Shown: positions 20,681 to 29,539 of the stretch, piece by piece
Layout of the letters: every line of letters starts with the position of its first letter
Numbering within the stretch: position 1 is the first letter of the stretch
Source of the DNA: Draconibacterium sp.
GTDB lineage: Bacteria; Bacteroidota; Bacteroidia; Bacteroidales; Prolixibacteraceae
Reading direction: 5' to 3'
Assembly (NCBI GenBank): GCA_011620585.1
Contig: WOYV01000122.1
Location: 5,489-49,412 of the forward strand
Length of the DNA stretch: 43,924 nucleotides
Notes under the pieces: generated by a model
The model's database searches: none
Seen by the model: the letters and a program-made list of their open reading frames with translations, nothing else
What the model was told of the DNA's origin: nothing
Position numbers and translations under genes: made by a program

Positions 20681-22567
20681 ATGTATAAACGCTTAATTGA
20701 AAATAGCCTGACCAACGAATATTTTTTCTATTCCCATAATCTCGATGGTAAGTATCTTTATATAAGTCCTTCTGTGGAAAAAATATTAGGATATTCGGTT
20801 GAAGAAGCTAAAATGGGCCTGGTGAAACATATGACCGACAGTGAGTTCAATAAGCGGACAATCGAAACCCAAAAAAAAAGCGCTAACGGAGAAAAGCAAA
20901 ATACATTTGAACTCGAACTGTATACAAAATCGCGTGAAATAAAAGTTATTGAGATAACAGAATCGCCCAATTATGATTCGGATGGAAACCTGATTTCAGT
21001 TGATGGTGTTGCACACGACATTACCGAAAGGATAAAAACAGAAAGGATTATCCAGCAACAAAATGAGGAACTAAAAAGACAGGATGATGAACTGAAAAAA
21101 AACCTCGAAACTCTGCTCGCAAAAAACAAAAACATCGACAAACTCAAAAAAGAAGTAGAAGATCGTTTTCAGCTTCTGCTAAATATTATAAATGAAATCC
21201 CTGAAAAAATCTTTCTGAAAGATGATCAAGGCAAGTTTCTGGTTGCAAATAGTCCGGTTGCACGAAACTACGGGCTTTCTCCAACTGAAATAATCGGCAA
21301 GTCAGACTTTGATTTTTATCCGCCCGAGCTTGCGGCACAAAAATTTCGACGCGAACAGGAAATAATAAAAAGTGGTGTCGCCCACTCATACGAAGAAGGC
21401 GATTTTGAAAAAGAAGACGGGCTGATTGTGAATACCCGGATAAAGCCTTTTAAATTGAGTGAAAACACAATTGGCGTTCTGGGCATTCAGATCGATATTA
21501 CACAAATAAGAAAAAAGGAACAGGAATTACGGGTTCTGAATGAGCAGTTGACAGCCAGAACCGAGGAATTGAAAAATACCCTCGAACACCTGAAAGAAAC
21601 CCAGTCACAACTGGTTCATTCCGAAAAAATGCGTGCGCTCGGAAATTTGATTGCGGGTATCGCGCACGAAATAAATACACCCATCGGCGCCATCAGCGCA
21701 TCGGTCAGTAATATATCTGCTTCGCTCGATTCCTCGATGCAAAACATTTTTACACTTTTTACAAAACTAACAAAGAAGGAATTGCTGATCTTTTTGAGAA
21801 TCATGAACATGATCAAAAAAAGCCGGCCTGCCATTATTTCGAAAGAAAGACGACTGTATAAAAAAGAAATCCAGGAAAAGCTTGAAAAGGCGGGGTGTAA
21901 ACATACACAACCGGTAAGCGAACTGATTATTTATCTTAACCTTTACGACGAAACCGATAAACTGATCAAAATTCTGGATGTCGAAAATCCGGAGTTTATA
22001 TTAAAAGCCGTCCGCGATATTTATTCGGTTCGTAAAAATTCAGAGAATATTAAACTGGCCGTTGAAAAAGCTTCAAAGATGGTGTTTGCCCTAAAAAAAT
22101 TCGCACACAAGGAGCAAAAAGAAATAAAAGAACCGGTCAACCTGGTCGAAAATATTGAAACCGTGCTGACACTCTATCATAACCAACTCAAGCAGTCAAT
22201 TGAAGTGGTAAAGGATTTTGATGATGTTCCTCTTATAAATTGTTATCCAGATGAATTAGTACAGGTATGGTCGAACCTGGTATCAAATGCAATTCAGGCC
22301 ATGAATTATCAAGGCAGACTGGAAATTCATATCAGGAATCTGAAGTCAGAGGTAAAAATAAGTATTATTGACAATGGAGTGGGCATTCCTAAAGACCTGC
22401 ACGAGAAAATCTTCGAACCATTTTTCACCACAAAAAAGGCAGGGGAAGGTACCGGAATCGGCCTTGATGTTGTGAAACGTATTGTCAAAAAACACGACGC
22501 TAAAATTGAACTCGAAAGTGAACCCGGGAAAGGGACCGCTTTTCATATACTTCTTCCTGTTAATTAA
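20681..22567 (+). CDS. cytosolic PAS-PAS sensor histidine kinase with a large insert before the ATPase domain
   Basis: The 628-residue protein has no membrane segments. PAS 1 spans about residues 5-115 (YFFYSHNLDGKYLYISPS) and is followed by a coiled coil. PAS 2 covers about 165-275 (IPEKIFLKDDQGKFLVANS), with a second coiled coil after it. The phosphoacceptor H329 lies in GIAHEINTPIGAIS. About 120 residues then separate the H-box from the second dimerisation helix, including a Lys-rich patch and LIIYLNLYDETDK. The C-terminal HATPase has an N-box (WSNLVSNAIQAM), DNGVGIP and GTGIGLDVV. Ten bases separate it from a receiver gene, so it very likely phosphorylates the two receivers downstream. 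The ligand is unknown. Confidence 0.9.
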   Translation: MYKRLIENSLTNEYFFYSHNLDGKYLYISPSVEKILGYSVEEAKMGLVKHMTDSEFNKRTIETQKKSANGEKQNTFELELYTKSREIKVIEITESPNYDSDGNLISVDGVAHDITERIKTERIIQQQNEELKRQDDELKKNLETLLAKNKNIDKLKKEVEDRFQLLLNIINEIPEKIFLKDDQGKFLVANSPVARNYGLSPTEIIGKSDFDFYPPELAAQKFRREQEIIKSGVAHSYEEGDFEKEDGLIVNTRIKPFKLSENTIGVLGIQIDITQIRKKEQELRVLNEQLTARTEELKNTLEHLKETQSQLVHSEKMRALGNLIAGIAHEINTPIGAISASVSNISASLDSSMQNIFTLFTKLTKKELLIFLRIMNMIKKSRPAIISKERRLYKKEIQEKLEKAGCKHTQPVSELIIYLNLYDETDKLIKILDVENPEFILKAVRDIYSVRKNSENIKLAVEKASKMVFALKKFAHKEQKEIKEPVNLVENIETVLTLYHNQLKQSIEVVKDFDDVPLINCYPDELVQVWSNLVSNAIQAMNYQGRLEIHIRNLKSEVKISIIDNGVGIPKDLHEKIFEPFFTTKKAGEGTGIGLDVVKRIVKKHDAKIELESEPGKGTAFHILLPVN

Positions 22568-22576
22568 ATTTGTTCG

Positions 22577-22990
22577 ATGATGAAAAAAGCAATAGTTTGT
22601 GTCGACGACGAAAGTATTATTCTTAACAGTTTGGGTGAACAGATCGAAAACATGTTTGGAAGCGATCTTATTTATGAGTATGCCGAAAATGCGGAAGAAG
22701 GAATGGATGTGTTGGAAGAACTGATGGCAGAAGGAATAAAAGTGATGGTGATTGTTTCGGATTGGCTGATGCCCGGCAAAAAAGGCGACGAATTTTTAAT
22801 TGAAGTTCATAAGAAATTTCCAAATATTATCAAGGTATTGTTGACAGGGCAAGCCGATGAAACGGCCATCGAAAATGCCAAACAGAATGCCAATTTATTT
22901 GCCTGCATCCATAAACCATGGACAGCAGAACAATTGGAAACAGTAATTAAATCGGGAATTTCGGATAACGAAAAACAGGGGGACGAGTAA
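22577..22990 (+). CDS. single-domain response regulator (REC only)
   Basis: The 137-residue protein is a lone receiver domain. It has the acidic pair D10/D11, phosphoacceptor D62 in VSDWLMPG, the switch Thr in VLLTGQ and Lys in IHKPW. There is no output domain, so it acts through protein contact or as a phosphate shuttle. It is the middle gene of an operon. Its stop codon overlaps the next start by one base (TAATG, 22988-22992), which implies translational coupling. It closely resembles the N-terminal receiver of the next gene, so one probably arose by duplication. Confidence 0.92.
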   Translation: MMKKAIVCVDDESIILNSLGEQIENMFGSDLIYEYAENAEEGMDVLEELMAEGIKVMVIVSDWLMPGKKGDEFLIEVHKKFPNIIKVLLTGQADETAIENAKQNANLFACIHKPWTAEQLETVIKSGISDNEKQGDE

Positions 22991-24174
22991 TGCAAAGACA
23001 AGTTATTTTATGTATTGATGACGAAAAGATAATTTTACAGGCTCTTGAAGAACAGCTAAAAAATACCTTTGGCGACGAATACGAAATTGAGACTTCGGAT
23101 AGTGGAGATGACGCTATTGAATTCTTTAAAGAATTAAAACAGGAAGGAATAAATGTTCCGGTAATTATTTCCGACTACATTATGCCCGGCATGAAAGGCG
23201 ACGAGGTGTTAAAGGAAATTCATAAACTTTCGCCCGGATCGCTCAAAATATTGTTGACCGGACATGCCGATATCGAAGGTATCAGTAACGCCATTAACAA
23301 TGCCCAACTGTATCGTTTCATTGCCAAGCCATGGGATAAAGAAGATCTGGTCCTTACTGTAAGAGAAGCCATTAAAAGTTTCCTGCAGGAAATAAAAATC
23401 AGGATACAGAATGATGAGTTACTTAAATTGAATGCTTCGCTGGAAGAAAAAGTAAAAGAACGCACGGCTGAATTGCTTGTTGCCAACGCATCGAAGGACA
23501 AATTCTTCTCAATCATCGCACACGATCTTAGAAATCCGTTTAGTGCCTTGCTCGGCCTAACTGAACTTTTGATCGAACAATGGGATGCCATTGATGAAGA
23601 AATCAAGATCAGTCTTTTAAAAGATCTGCAAACTTCGTCGAAAATTACTTACAACCTTTTACAGAATTTATTGGAATGGTCGCGTTCTCAAACTGGCAAG
23701 ATAAAAGTTGAAACCGTTCGCCTCGACGCAGGAACCCTCGTAACAGAAACTATTAACGTGCTACAAAAACAAGCCGAAATAAAAGAAATCACAATTCAAA
23801 ACAATATTCCTGCCGGAACCTTATGTTTGGCCGATCATAACATGATTTCAACTGTCTTGAGAAACCTGATTTCTAATGGTATTAAATTTACGAACCAGGG
23901 AGGCATGGTAAAAGTAAATGTTACTCCGAAAGAAAATATGTACCAGTTTAGTGTCGAAGATAATGGAGTTGGCATGAGTGACGAAATTAAATCCAAGCTG
24001 TTTCGGATAACAGAAAAGATAAAGCAACAGGGAACCGCCAAAGAAGAAGGTACCGGACTGGGTTTGATACTTTGCAAAGAATTTATCGAAAAGAACGGTG
24101 GCTCTATTTGGGTAGAAAGCGAAGCCGGGAAGGGAAGCAAATTCTTTTTTACCTTGCCAAAAAGCGGGGATTAA
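22990..24174 (+). CDS. REC-linked histidine kinase (receiver at the N-terminus)
   Basis: The 394-residue protein has a receiver at about 1-125 (D10/D11, phosphoacceptor D62 in ISDYIMPG, Lys in IAKPW). A coiled coil at about 130-165 leads to HisKA with H178 in SIIAHDLRNPF, then HATPase_c with ISNGIKFTNQGG, DNGVGM and GTGLGLILCKEF. There are no membrane segments. The order is the reverse of common hybrid kinases, so the receiver is likely an input that controls the kinase. With the two upstream genes it forms a phosphorelay. Its TAA overlaps the convergent peptidase stop in the 4-bp palindrome TTAA (24171-24174). Confidence 0.92.
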   Translation: MQRQVILCIDDEKIILQALEEQLKNTFGDEYEIETSDSGDDAIEFFKELKQEGINVPVIISDYIMPGMKGDEVLKEIHKLSPGSLKILLTGHADIEGISNAINNAQLYRFIAKPWDKEDLVLTVREAIKSFLQEIKIRIQNDELLKLNASLEEKVKERTAELLVANASKDKFFSIIAHDLRNPFSALLGLTELLIEQWDAIDEEIKISLLKDLQTSSKITYNLLQNLLEWSRSQTGKIKVETVRLDAGTLVTETINVLQKQAEIKEITIQNNIPAGTLCLADHNMISTVLRNLISNGIKFTNQGGMVKVNVTPKENMYQFSVEDNGVGMSDEIKSKLFRITEKIKQQGTAKEEGTGLGLILCKEFIEKNGGSIWVESEAGKGSKFFFTLPKSGD

Positions 24175-25952
24175 ACAGGAAGTGTCAATTTATCAAGAAA
24201 ATCGTGTAACGACTCCGAAAGAAATGGTTTGAGTTCCCTGTTTACCCTGGCATGATAATCATTCAACCAGGTTTTCTCGTCTGTGGTTAAAAGCTCTGGC
24301 TGAATTAAAGTTGTATCAACCGGACAAAGTGTAAGCGTTTCGAAGCCCAGGAAACGGCCGTATCCGGTTACTTCCTTTTCAATACAAACCATCATGTTTT
24401 CAGTGCGAAGTCCGTATTTCCCTTCCCGGTAAAAGGCGGGTTCGTTCGACATTACATTACCCGGTTCTATTCTGTTATCATTTAATTCCTGACGGATTGC
24501 CATTGGTCCCTCGTGCACGTTTAGAAAGTGCCCCACTCCGTGTCCGGTCCCATGTCCGTAATTCATTCCACGGTTCCAAAGCGCCTGCCGCGCCAGAATA
24601 TCGAGGTTACAACCTTTAGTTCCGTATGGAAATACCGCATTACTCAAGGCAATCATCCCCTTTAATACCAAGGTATAATCTTCCTTTTGCTGATCGGTGA
24701 CTTTTCCTAATGCAACCGTGCGCGTGATATCCGTAGTTCCTTCGAAGTATTGTCCTCCCGAATCAAACAAAAGTATTCCATCAGCTTCCAAAGGCAGCGC
24801 GTCATCAGGCCCCACACTTAAATGAACGATGGCGCCATGCTCGCGGTAACCGACAATGGGTGGAAAACTTTCGCCCTGAAACCCTTCCTGTTTAGCCCTA
24901 AATTCTTTGAGCTTCACCCCCACATCATATTCCGAGATCATCTCATTGCCAATCATACTTTTCAGCCAAAACAGAAATTCAACGAGTGCAACACCATCCT
25001 TTTTCATAGCCTTTCTGAATCCATCGATTTCGGTTGCATTTTTGCGCGACTTCAACAGCGAGATTACTGAAGTTCCTTCCAGTATTTCATTGTTATCGGT
25101 CAATTTAGAAAATGATAAATAATTCAGGCCCGAAGGATCGATCCAGATTTTATTGTTTTTAAGTTCGCTTAGATAATCGTAAAAAGCGGTGTATGATTTT
25201 ATTTCCACACCATCGTTTTCAAGTTTTAAAGCCAGGGTCTGATCCAATTTATCACTCTCTGCAAACAGCACGCTTATATCAGCTCCGATTATCCCAAAGC
25301 CTGTAAATACAGGATTGTAAGCAATATCACTGCCACGCAGGTTATACATCCAGGCCAGTTCGTCGAGCATGGTCACCAGGTGAAGGCCTGCTCCGCGACT
25401 GGCAAGTTCGGCGGCAAGCATATCCTGTTTTTCCTTTCGCGATAATCCTGCATATTTCACATCCAGTCCGAAGGCTTTATCAGCAGGGATCAAGGGCCTG
25501 TCTTCCCAAATCCGTTCAAAAAGATCGGGAGTTTCAATCAGTTTGATATTTTTCTTTTGAAGAACTCCTTGAAGTGTACGAAAAGCACTTACTGTGAGGG
25601 TTTGTGTATCGATCCCGACTTTACTGCCGTCTGGCAATTTTAGCGCCAGCCAGTTTTCAGGCGGCACCGCATCCGGAACACGTAGTTTCATCATCTCGAT
25701 TCCGGTTCCCTGAAGCTGTTCGGCAGCCTGTAAAAAATAACGAGAATCGGTCCACAGAGCGGTTTCATTTTGAGTAAGCACCACAATGCCATACGAACCG
25801 GTAAAACCTGAAATAAATGCACGCGTTTTCCAACGTTCGGGCAGGTATTCACCCGAATGCGGGTCGGTACCCGAAATATACCAGGCATCCACATTCAATT
25901 TTTTCATTTCGGTTCGAAGAGCTGTCAGTCGTTGCTGAATTACATTGTTCAT
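24171..25952 (-). CDS. M24B aminopeptidase P family protein (Xaa-Pro aminopeptidase)
   Basis: The 593-residue cytosolic protein has two creatinase-like N-terminal domains (about 5-300) and a C-terminal pita-bread fold. The dinuclear metal ligands are all present: D397 in LFDSGGQY, D408 in TTDITRT, H475 in GVGHFLNVHEG, E504 in SNEPAFY and E518 in RTENM. The three-domain length matches eukaryotic-type APP1 and Bacteroidota homologues rather than the shorter E. coli PepP. It removes the N-terminal residue from Xaa-Pro peptides. It is the last gene of a minus-strand run, 12 bp after the NUDIX gene. Confidence 0.94.
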   Translation of the reverse strand: MNNVIQQRLTALRTEMKKLNVDAWYISGTDPHSGEYLPERWKTRAFISGFTGSYGIVVLTQNETALWTDSRYFLQAAEQLQGTGIEMMKLRVPDAVPPENWLALKLPDGSKVGIDTQTLTVSAFRTLQGVLQKKNIKLIETPDLFERIWEDRPLIPADKAFGLDVKYAGLSRKEKQDMLAAELASRGAGLHLVTMLDELAWMYNLRGSDIAYNPVFTGFGIIGADISVLFAESDKLDQTLALKLENDGVEIKSYTAFYDYLSELKNNKIWIDPSGLNYLSFSKLTDNNEILEGTSVISLLKSRKNATEIDGFRKAMKKDGVALVEFLFWLKSMIGNEMISEYDVGVKLKEFRAKQEGFQGESFPPIVGYREHGAIVHLSVGPDDALPLEADGILLFDSGGQYFEGTTDITRTVALGKVTDQQKEDYTLVLKGMIALSNAVFPYGTKGCNLDILARQALWNRGMNYGHGTGHGVGHFLNVHEGPMAIRQELNDNRIEPGNVMSNEPAFYREGKYGLRTENMMVCIEKEVTGYGRFLGFETLTLCPVDTTLIQPELLTTDEKTWLNDYHARVNRELKPFLSESLHDFLDKLTLPV

Positions 25953-25964
25953 TACAGATCGGGT

Positions 25965-26501
25965 TTACAGGTTTCTTTTGCTTAATTGGAAATAGTTCTT
26001 TACAAAGCTTTTTATCGAAGGGGCCGGAATTTGGCCGTAATCTATTTCTTCTTCATAATAAAAGCGATAAGCCAGAATATCATCCATCGCTTTCAGGTTT
26101 TCTATCGATTTTACCGTGACTTTGAATGCCATATCCAACGTAAAAACGGTGTAATCTGAAAATATATATTCGTTGGGCGCCGAAGCCAGGTATTCCATGC
26201 TAATCACCTGTAAGCCCAGTTCTTCTTCCAATTCGCGTTTAAGGGCCTGTTCGGCAGTTTCCATCGGATCAACAAAACCACCCGGTAAATCGAGCTTACC
26301 ATAATCAGGTTCCACTCCGCGTGTCACCAGCATCAGTTTTCCGCGCTCATCGCTTATCAGGGCCGCCACGGCAGCTGCTGAATTTATAAAAAAATGAAAA
26401 CCACAATGGTTGCATTTCAACGATTTTTCACTGGAACGACTGAACGTATCAGATCCGCATTTGGGACAAAATTTTAAAACCTGGAGCGGGTGGGCATTCA
26501 T
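25965..26501 (-). CDS. NUDIX hydrolase with N-terminal zinc ribbon
   Basis: I start at ATG 26501, giving 178 residues that open into MNAHPLQVLKFCPKCGS. The frame runs on upstream for 31 codons, but that DNA is a low-complexity TGATGAATG-type tract and not protein-like. Residues from about 11 form a two-CxxC zinc ribbon (CPKCG, CNHCG). The Nudix box GX5EX7REXEEXGX is complete in GGFVDPMETAEQALKRELEE. The zinc ribbon resembles NudC/NADH pyrophosphatase, but the SQPWPFPxS signature is absent, so the substrate is open: a nucleotide-sugar, NDP or dNTP derivative. It sits between the esterase and peptidase genes. Confidence 0.85.
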   Translation of the reverse strand: MNAHPLQVLKFCPKCGSDTFSRSSEKSLKCNHCGFHFFINSAAAVAALISDERGKLMLVTRGVEPDYGKLDLPGGFVDPMETAEQALKRELEEELGLQVISMEYLASAPNEYIFSDYTVFTLDMAFKVTVKSIENLKAMDDILAYRFYYEEEIDYGQIPAPSIKSFVKNYFQLSKRNL

Positions 26502-26586
26502 ATTAATTGATTTAAGAATTTCGATTAACGAGTGGTGATTCTCAGAACTGTTCCTTCGTAAATCGTTAATCATCATTCTACATTCA
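26502..26586 (-). repeat. low-complexity spacer tract (TGATGAATG-type)
   Basis: The 85 bp between the esterase stop and the NUDIX start begins on the minus strand with repeated TGATGAATG-like words and is open in the NUDIX frame. Its translation (MNDECRMMINDLRR) has the look of the spurious reading of a degenerate repeat, which I recall from other environmental Bacteroidota. I treat it as non-coding and use it only to argue for the later NUDIX start. Confidence 0.35.
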
Positions 26587-27489
26587 TCATTCAATGATCT
26601 TTCTCGCTTTCAGCCAATCCATAAACATAGTGGGCCAATTGTCGGAAGGGCGGCCATCTTTTCGCATTCCAAAGCCATGTCCGCCAAACTGAAAAATGTG
26701 TAATTCAGCTGCAACACCGTTTCTTTTGAGAGCAGAATAGAACTCGATTGAATTACGGGGCGGCACCGCTTCATCATCGTCAGCCAGAATCAGGAATGTG
26801 GGCGGCGTTTTATCCGAAACATTTAATTCATTCGAGTATTTCTGCACCAACTCCATATTGTGCCCGGGGCCAATCAGATTTTCACGCGATCCCATATGTG
26901 TAAATTCTTCATTCATAGTAATAACGGGATACAAAAGCAGCATAAAATCGGGACGGCAACTTACTTTCCCTATCGGATCCTCACTACCTGGATTTCCTTC
27001 ATCGAAAACCGTACCTGCTGTTGAAGCCAGGTGCCCGCCTGCCGACGAACCTGCAATTCCAATTTTATTCGGGTCGATCCCCCACTCTTTGGCGTTGGCG
27101 CGTACTATCCGCATCGCCTGTCTTGCATCACCCGACGGGATCTCATGAATTTGGTTCGGTAAACGATATTTCAGAACAATGCCAGCAATACCGTTTTTCT
27201 TAAAAAACTCAGCCATATCATAACCTTCGTGGTCCATGGCTTCAATTACGTAGCCTCCACCCGGGCAGATCACAACTGCAGTTCCGGTATTTACTTCTTT
27301 TTCAGGAAGATAAACATACATTTCAGCTTCTGAAACATTGCGAACACGAACACCATCGTACTTTTCTTCGGGCGTAGTAATCCCGTTATCGTTGGGGGCG
27401 CCGTTCGGCCACACTTTCAATACTTTATCCTGCGCCAGCAAACTGATTCCCGTGAGAAAGAGGATGGTTAAAAGACTTATTTTCTTCAT
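26587..27489 (-). CDS. alpha/beta-hydrolase esterase, exported
   Basis: The 300-residue product starts with a Sec signal (MKKISLLTILFLTGISLLAQ). The fold shows the oxyanion CPGGGY motif, nucleophile S149 in AGSSAGGHLAS, the acid in ILADDDEAVPP and His in FGGHGFG. This is the BD-FAE/acetyl-xylan-esterase-like group common in Bacteroidota, which strips acyl groups from plant or algal polysaccharides in the periplasm. No glycan-degradation locus surrounds it, so the natural substrate is uncertain. It starts 7 bp after the conserved protein gene upstream and is probably co-transcribed with it. Confidence 0.9.
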   Translation of the reverse strand: MKKISLLTILFLTGISLLAQDKVLKVWPNGAPNDNGITTPEEKYDGVRVRNVSEAEMYVYLPEKEVNTGTAVVICPGGGYVIEAMDHEGYDMAEFFKKNGIAGIVLKYRLPNQIHEIPSGDARQAMRIVRANAKEWGIDPNKIGIAGSSAGGHLASTAGTVFDEGNPGSEDPIGKVSCRPDFMLLLYPVITMNEEFTHMGSRENLIGPGHNMELVQKYSNELNVSDKTPPTFLILADDDEAVPPRNSIEFYSALKRNGVAAELHIFQFGGHGFGMRKDGRPSDNWPTMFMDWLKARKIIE

Positions 27490-27496
27490 AATTCTA

Positions 27497-28030
27497 CTAT
27501 TTTGTTTTCACTCCAACAAAATAATGATCCTTTTCGGAAAACAAAACATTAAATGTAGTTAACGAACCGTAAACACGCGTAATGTATTGCTGAAGATTGA
27601 TTTTCTCTTCGTCGCTGAGCGCCCCGTTACTGTTAATATTCTGCTCCAATACCCGCAAACGGTCGCGGAGCATCACAATTTTATGAAAGAAGGTTTCGAT
27701 AGGAATTTCTTTGGGTTGCAACGAAGGATTGGCTGGTTTCATGATCAAGGTCCCACCCTGCCATTTTTCGCCCAACGGTACAATCTCGCTTAATGCACCA
27801 TACTGATCGAGTACGTAAGTCATAACCCGTTCAATATCTTTTACCGACAGACCCATTTTTGTGGTCGATGGTCCTTCTTCCAAAACGCTTAGGTCGGTGT
27901 TGCGTTTGGTAATTTCCATTTTACCCCCCCGTTCAAAAAAAATCTCGTAAGCGGTCAGGTTGTCTTTGCTAACAATTCCCTGTCCGTAGCGCGGATGATC
28001 CACGCGGGTCCCAACTTTTAAGTCTTCCAT
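27497..28030 (-). CDS. conserved protein with N-terminal Tudor/SH3-like domain
   Basis: The 177-residue soluble protein has no signal peptide. The first 55 residues (VGTRVDHPRYGQGIV, then YEIFFERGG) look like the small beta-barrel found at the C-terminus of UvrD/PcrA and in CarD-like proteins. Those barrels contact nucleic acid or RNA polymerase. The rest is mostly helical and charged, and I do not recognise it. It is probably the first gene of the run leading to the esterase, NUDIX and peptidase genes. Function unknown. Confidence 0.75.
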   Translation of the reverse strand: MEDLKVGTRVDHPRYGQGIVSKDNLTAYEIFFERGGKMEITKRNTDLSVLEEGPSTTKMGLSVKDIERVMTYVLDQYGALSEIVPLGEKWQGGTLIMKPANPSLQPKEIPIETFFHKIVMLRDRLRVLEQNINSNGALSDEEKINLQQYITRVYGSLTTFNVLFSEKDHYFVGVKTK

Positions 28031-28132
28031 TTTCGTTGATTTTTAGAGAAGGCTTAAAAGTAGAATTTTTTCAGCAGATTAGGATGGGTTTAAAAAGGAT
28101 CTGATCTTCTTTTGAGGGATATAATCACTACT

Positions 28133-28170
28133 GTCCGGGGAACTTTGGAGAGATTCCTCTCTTCGCCCGG
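28133..28170. repeat. structured intergenic hairpin element
   Basis: CCGGG and CCCGG arms enclose an inner perfect hairpin (GAGAG, ATTC, CTCTC). This gives a nested two-tier stem in the 167-bp gap between the SpoIID-like gene and the Tudor-like gene. No T-run follows on either strand, so it is not a clear terminator. Its right half resembles dispersed intergenic elements I recall from other bacterial genomes. Only one copy is in the window. Confidence 0.35.
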
Positions 28171-28197
28171 AACGACAAACCTTTTGAAGGGGTTAGC

Positions 28198-29529
28198 TCA
28201 ATACCGTCTTTCGAGCGAAATATTTTTAAAATAATGATGTAGGATTTCGTCGTATTTGTATCCTTTGTGTCCCATTACTGCAGCGCCAATCTGACACAAA
28301 CCTACTCCGTGCCCCCAGCCAGCGCCGTGTAATACAAACCTGCCCGGTATTCCGTTTTCAATTTCCAGCTTCTCAACACTAAACGCCGAACTGTAGAGAT
28401 GTGATTTGCTGAACCAGCGACGTATTTCAAGCTCCTTTCCAACGGTTATTGTCTTTTTCGAACCCACAATTTTCAATCGAATTAAACGCCCCGAAGTTCC
28501 TCTTTCAACTGGAATCAGATCGATGATGGTCCCGAAGTCGTTGCCCGAGCGGTTCAAAATCAGTTCTGATAATTGTTGGTTGGTGTATTCAACCGTCCAG
28601 CGGTAAAAGTCTTTGGCAGTCCAGTCGTAGTCGTTCAGTACCTGCTTTAACACCTCTTCATCCTTGGTATTACAAAAGGCTTCCGGACTGTTATTCAACC
28701 AGGCAAGCGCATTTTTTTCAACAGTCAGGTCTTTTTCAAAACCGGACGGAAATTCGGGATTGTCAATCACGGCGGTTAAATACGGATGGTTAACAGGCTC
28801 CCAGCAATTCTCAAAAAGTTCGGCAACACCACCACAACATTTCGAAAAACGCGCATCGCAAACCCTACCATTGTATGATAAAATAACTCCCGAAGTTTCG
28901 GTTACCGCTTTCACAACATTTGGATTATGTGCACGGGTAATTCCCTGGTAACGCTGACAATGGTCGTCGGCACAAACATGAAAGTTTGCGTGGTCCTCGC
29001 GGTCGTACCATTTTATATATTCATCATTTGTCGAAAAAGCGCTTTCGTAATGTTGTGTTGTAACAGTTATTTTCTCCTGTTTCTCAATCTGTGCAATTAG
29101 CCAACTCCTTGAAATAATGGCATGGGCTTTTAACAGATCAAGCGAACTATTGGCGCTCATTTCCGACGATATTACACTAATCAGGTAATCTTCCAATGGC
29201 AGAATGTTAATGGCTGTGATCTTCCCGTTTTCGATGATCAGTTTCAAACCGCCCCTGAATTTTTGATTCTCCTGCTGTTCCCAGTGAAAGTTTACACCGA
29301 TGGTAACATCCTTAAGTTCGAAAGCAGCCGATGTTGTATCGACCGGCACAAATAACAATTGATTTTGCTGAACAGGAGAACCCGAAAGTTGAATCTTCCC
29401 CTTATCGATCGTAACCGACTGATTTCCGACAAAAAACTGGTCGTTTCCGATGAGTTTAAATTTTCCGATCAGATTAAAATCAATCGTTTCGCGGCTCATC
29501 ACGCCGACAGTTATTTCAGGATGTTTCAT
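28198..29529 (-). CDS. SpoIID/LytB domain protein without a signal peptide
   Basis: ATG 29529 opens MKHPEITVGVMSRE, 10 bp after the kinase stop. An earlier in-frame ATG at 29574 would overlap the kinase gene. The 443-residue product shows the family core LPLEDYLISVISSEMSANSS followed by KAHAIISRSW, a CCGG cysteine pair, and the C-terminal GWGHGVGLCQIGA. SpoIID of Bacillus is a lytic transglycosylase on denuded peptidoglycan strands, and LytB is an amidase enhancer. This copy shows no signal peptide or anchor, so it appears cytosolic. It is the last gene of the GT2-kinase-SpoIID operon divergent from murQ, which points to intracellular handling of peptidoglycan-derived glycans. Confidence 0.88.
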   Translation of the reverse strand: MKHPEITVGVMSRETIDFNLIGKFKLIGNDQFFVGNQSVTIDKGKIQLSGSPVQQNQLLFVPVDTTSAAFELKDVTIGVNFHWEQQENQKFRGGLKLIIENGKITAINILPLEDYLISVISSEMSANSSLDLLKAHAIISRSWLIAQIEKQEKITVTTQHYESAFSTNDEYIKWYDREDHANFHVCADDHCQRYQGITRAHNPNVVKAVTETSGVILSYNGRVCDARFSKCCGGVAELFENCWEPVNHPYLTAVIDNPEFPSGFEKDLTVEKNALAWLNNSPEAFCNTKDEEVLKQVLNDYDWTAKDFYRWTVEYTNQQLSELILNRSGNDFGTIIDLIPVERGTSGRLIRLKIVGSKKTITVGKELEIRRWFSKSHLYSSAFSVEKLEIENGIPGRFVLHGAGWGHGVGLCQIGAAVMGHKGYKYDEILHHYFKNISLERRY

Positions 29530-29539
29530 GGTCTTGAAT

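Noticed and set aside
24171-24174. Four-base convergent stop overlap TTAA
   Set aside because: A neat palindromic overlap, but expected by chance between tightly packed convergent genes; no functional claim.
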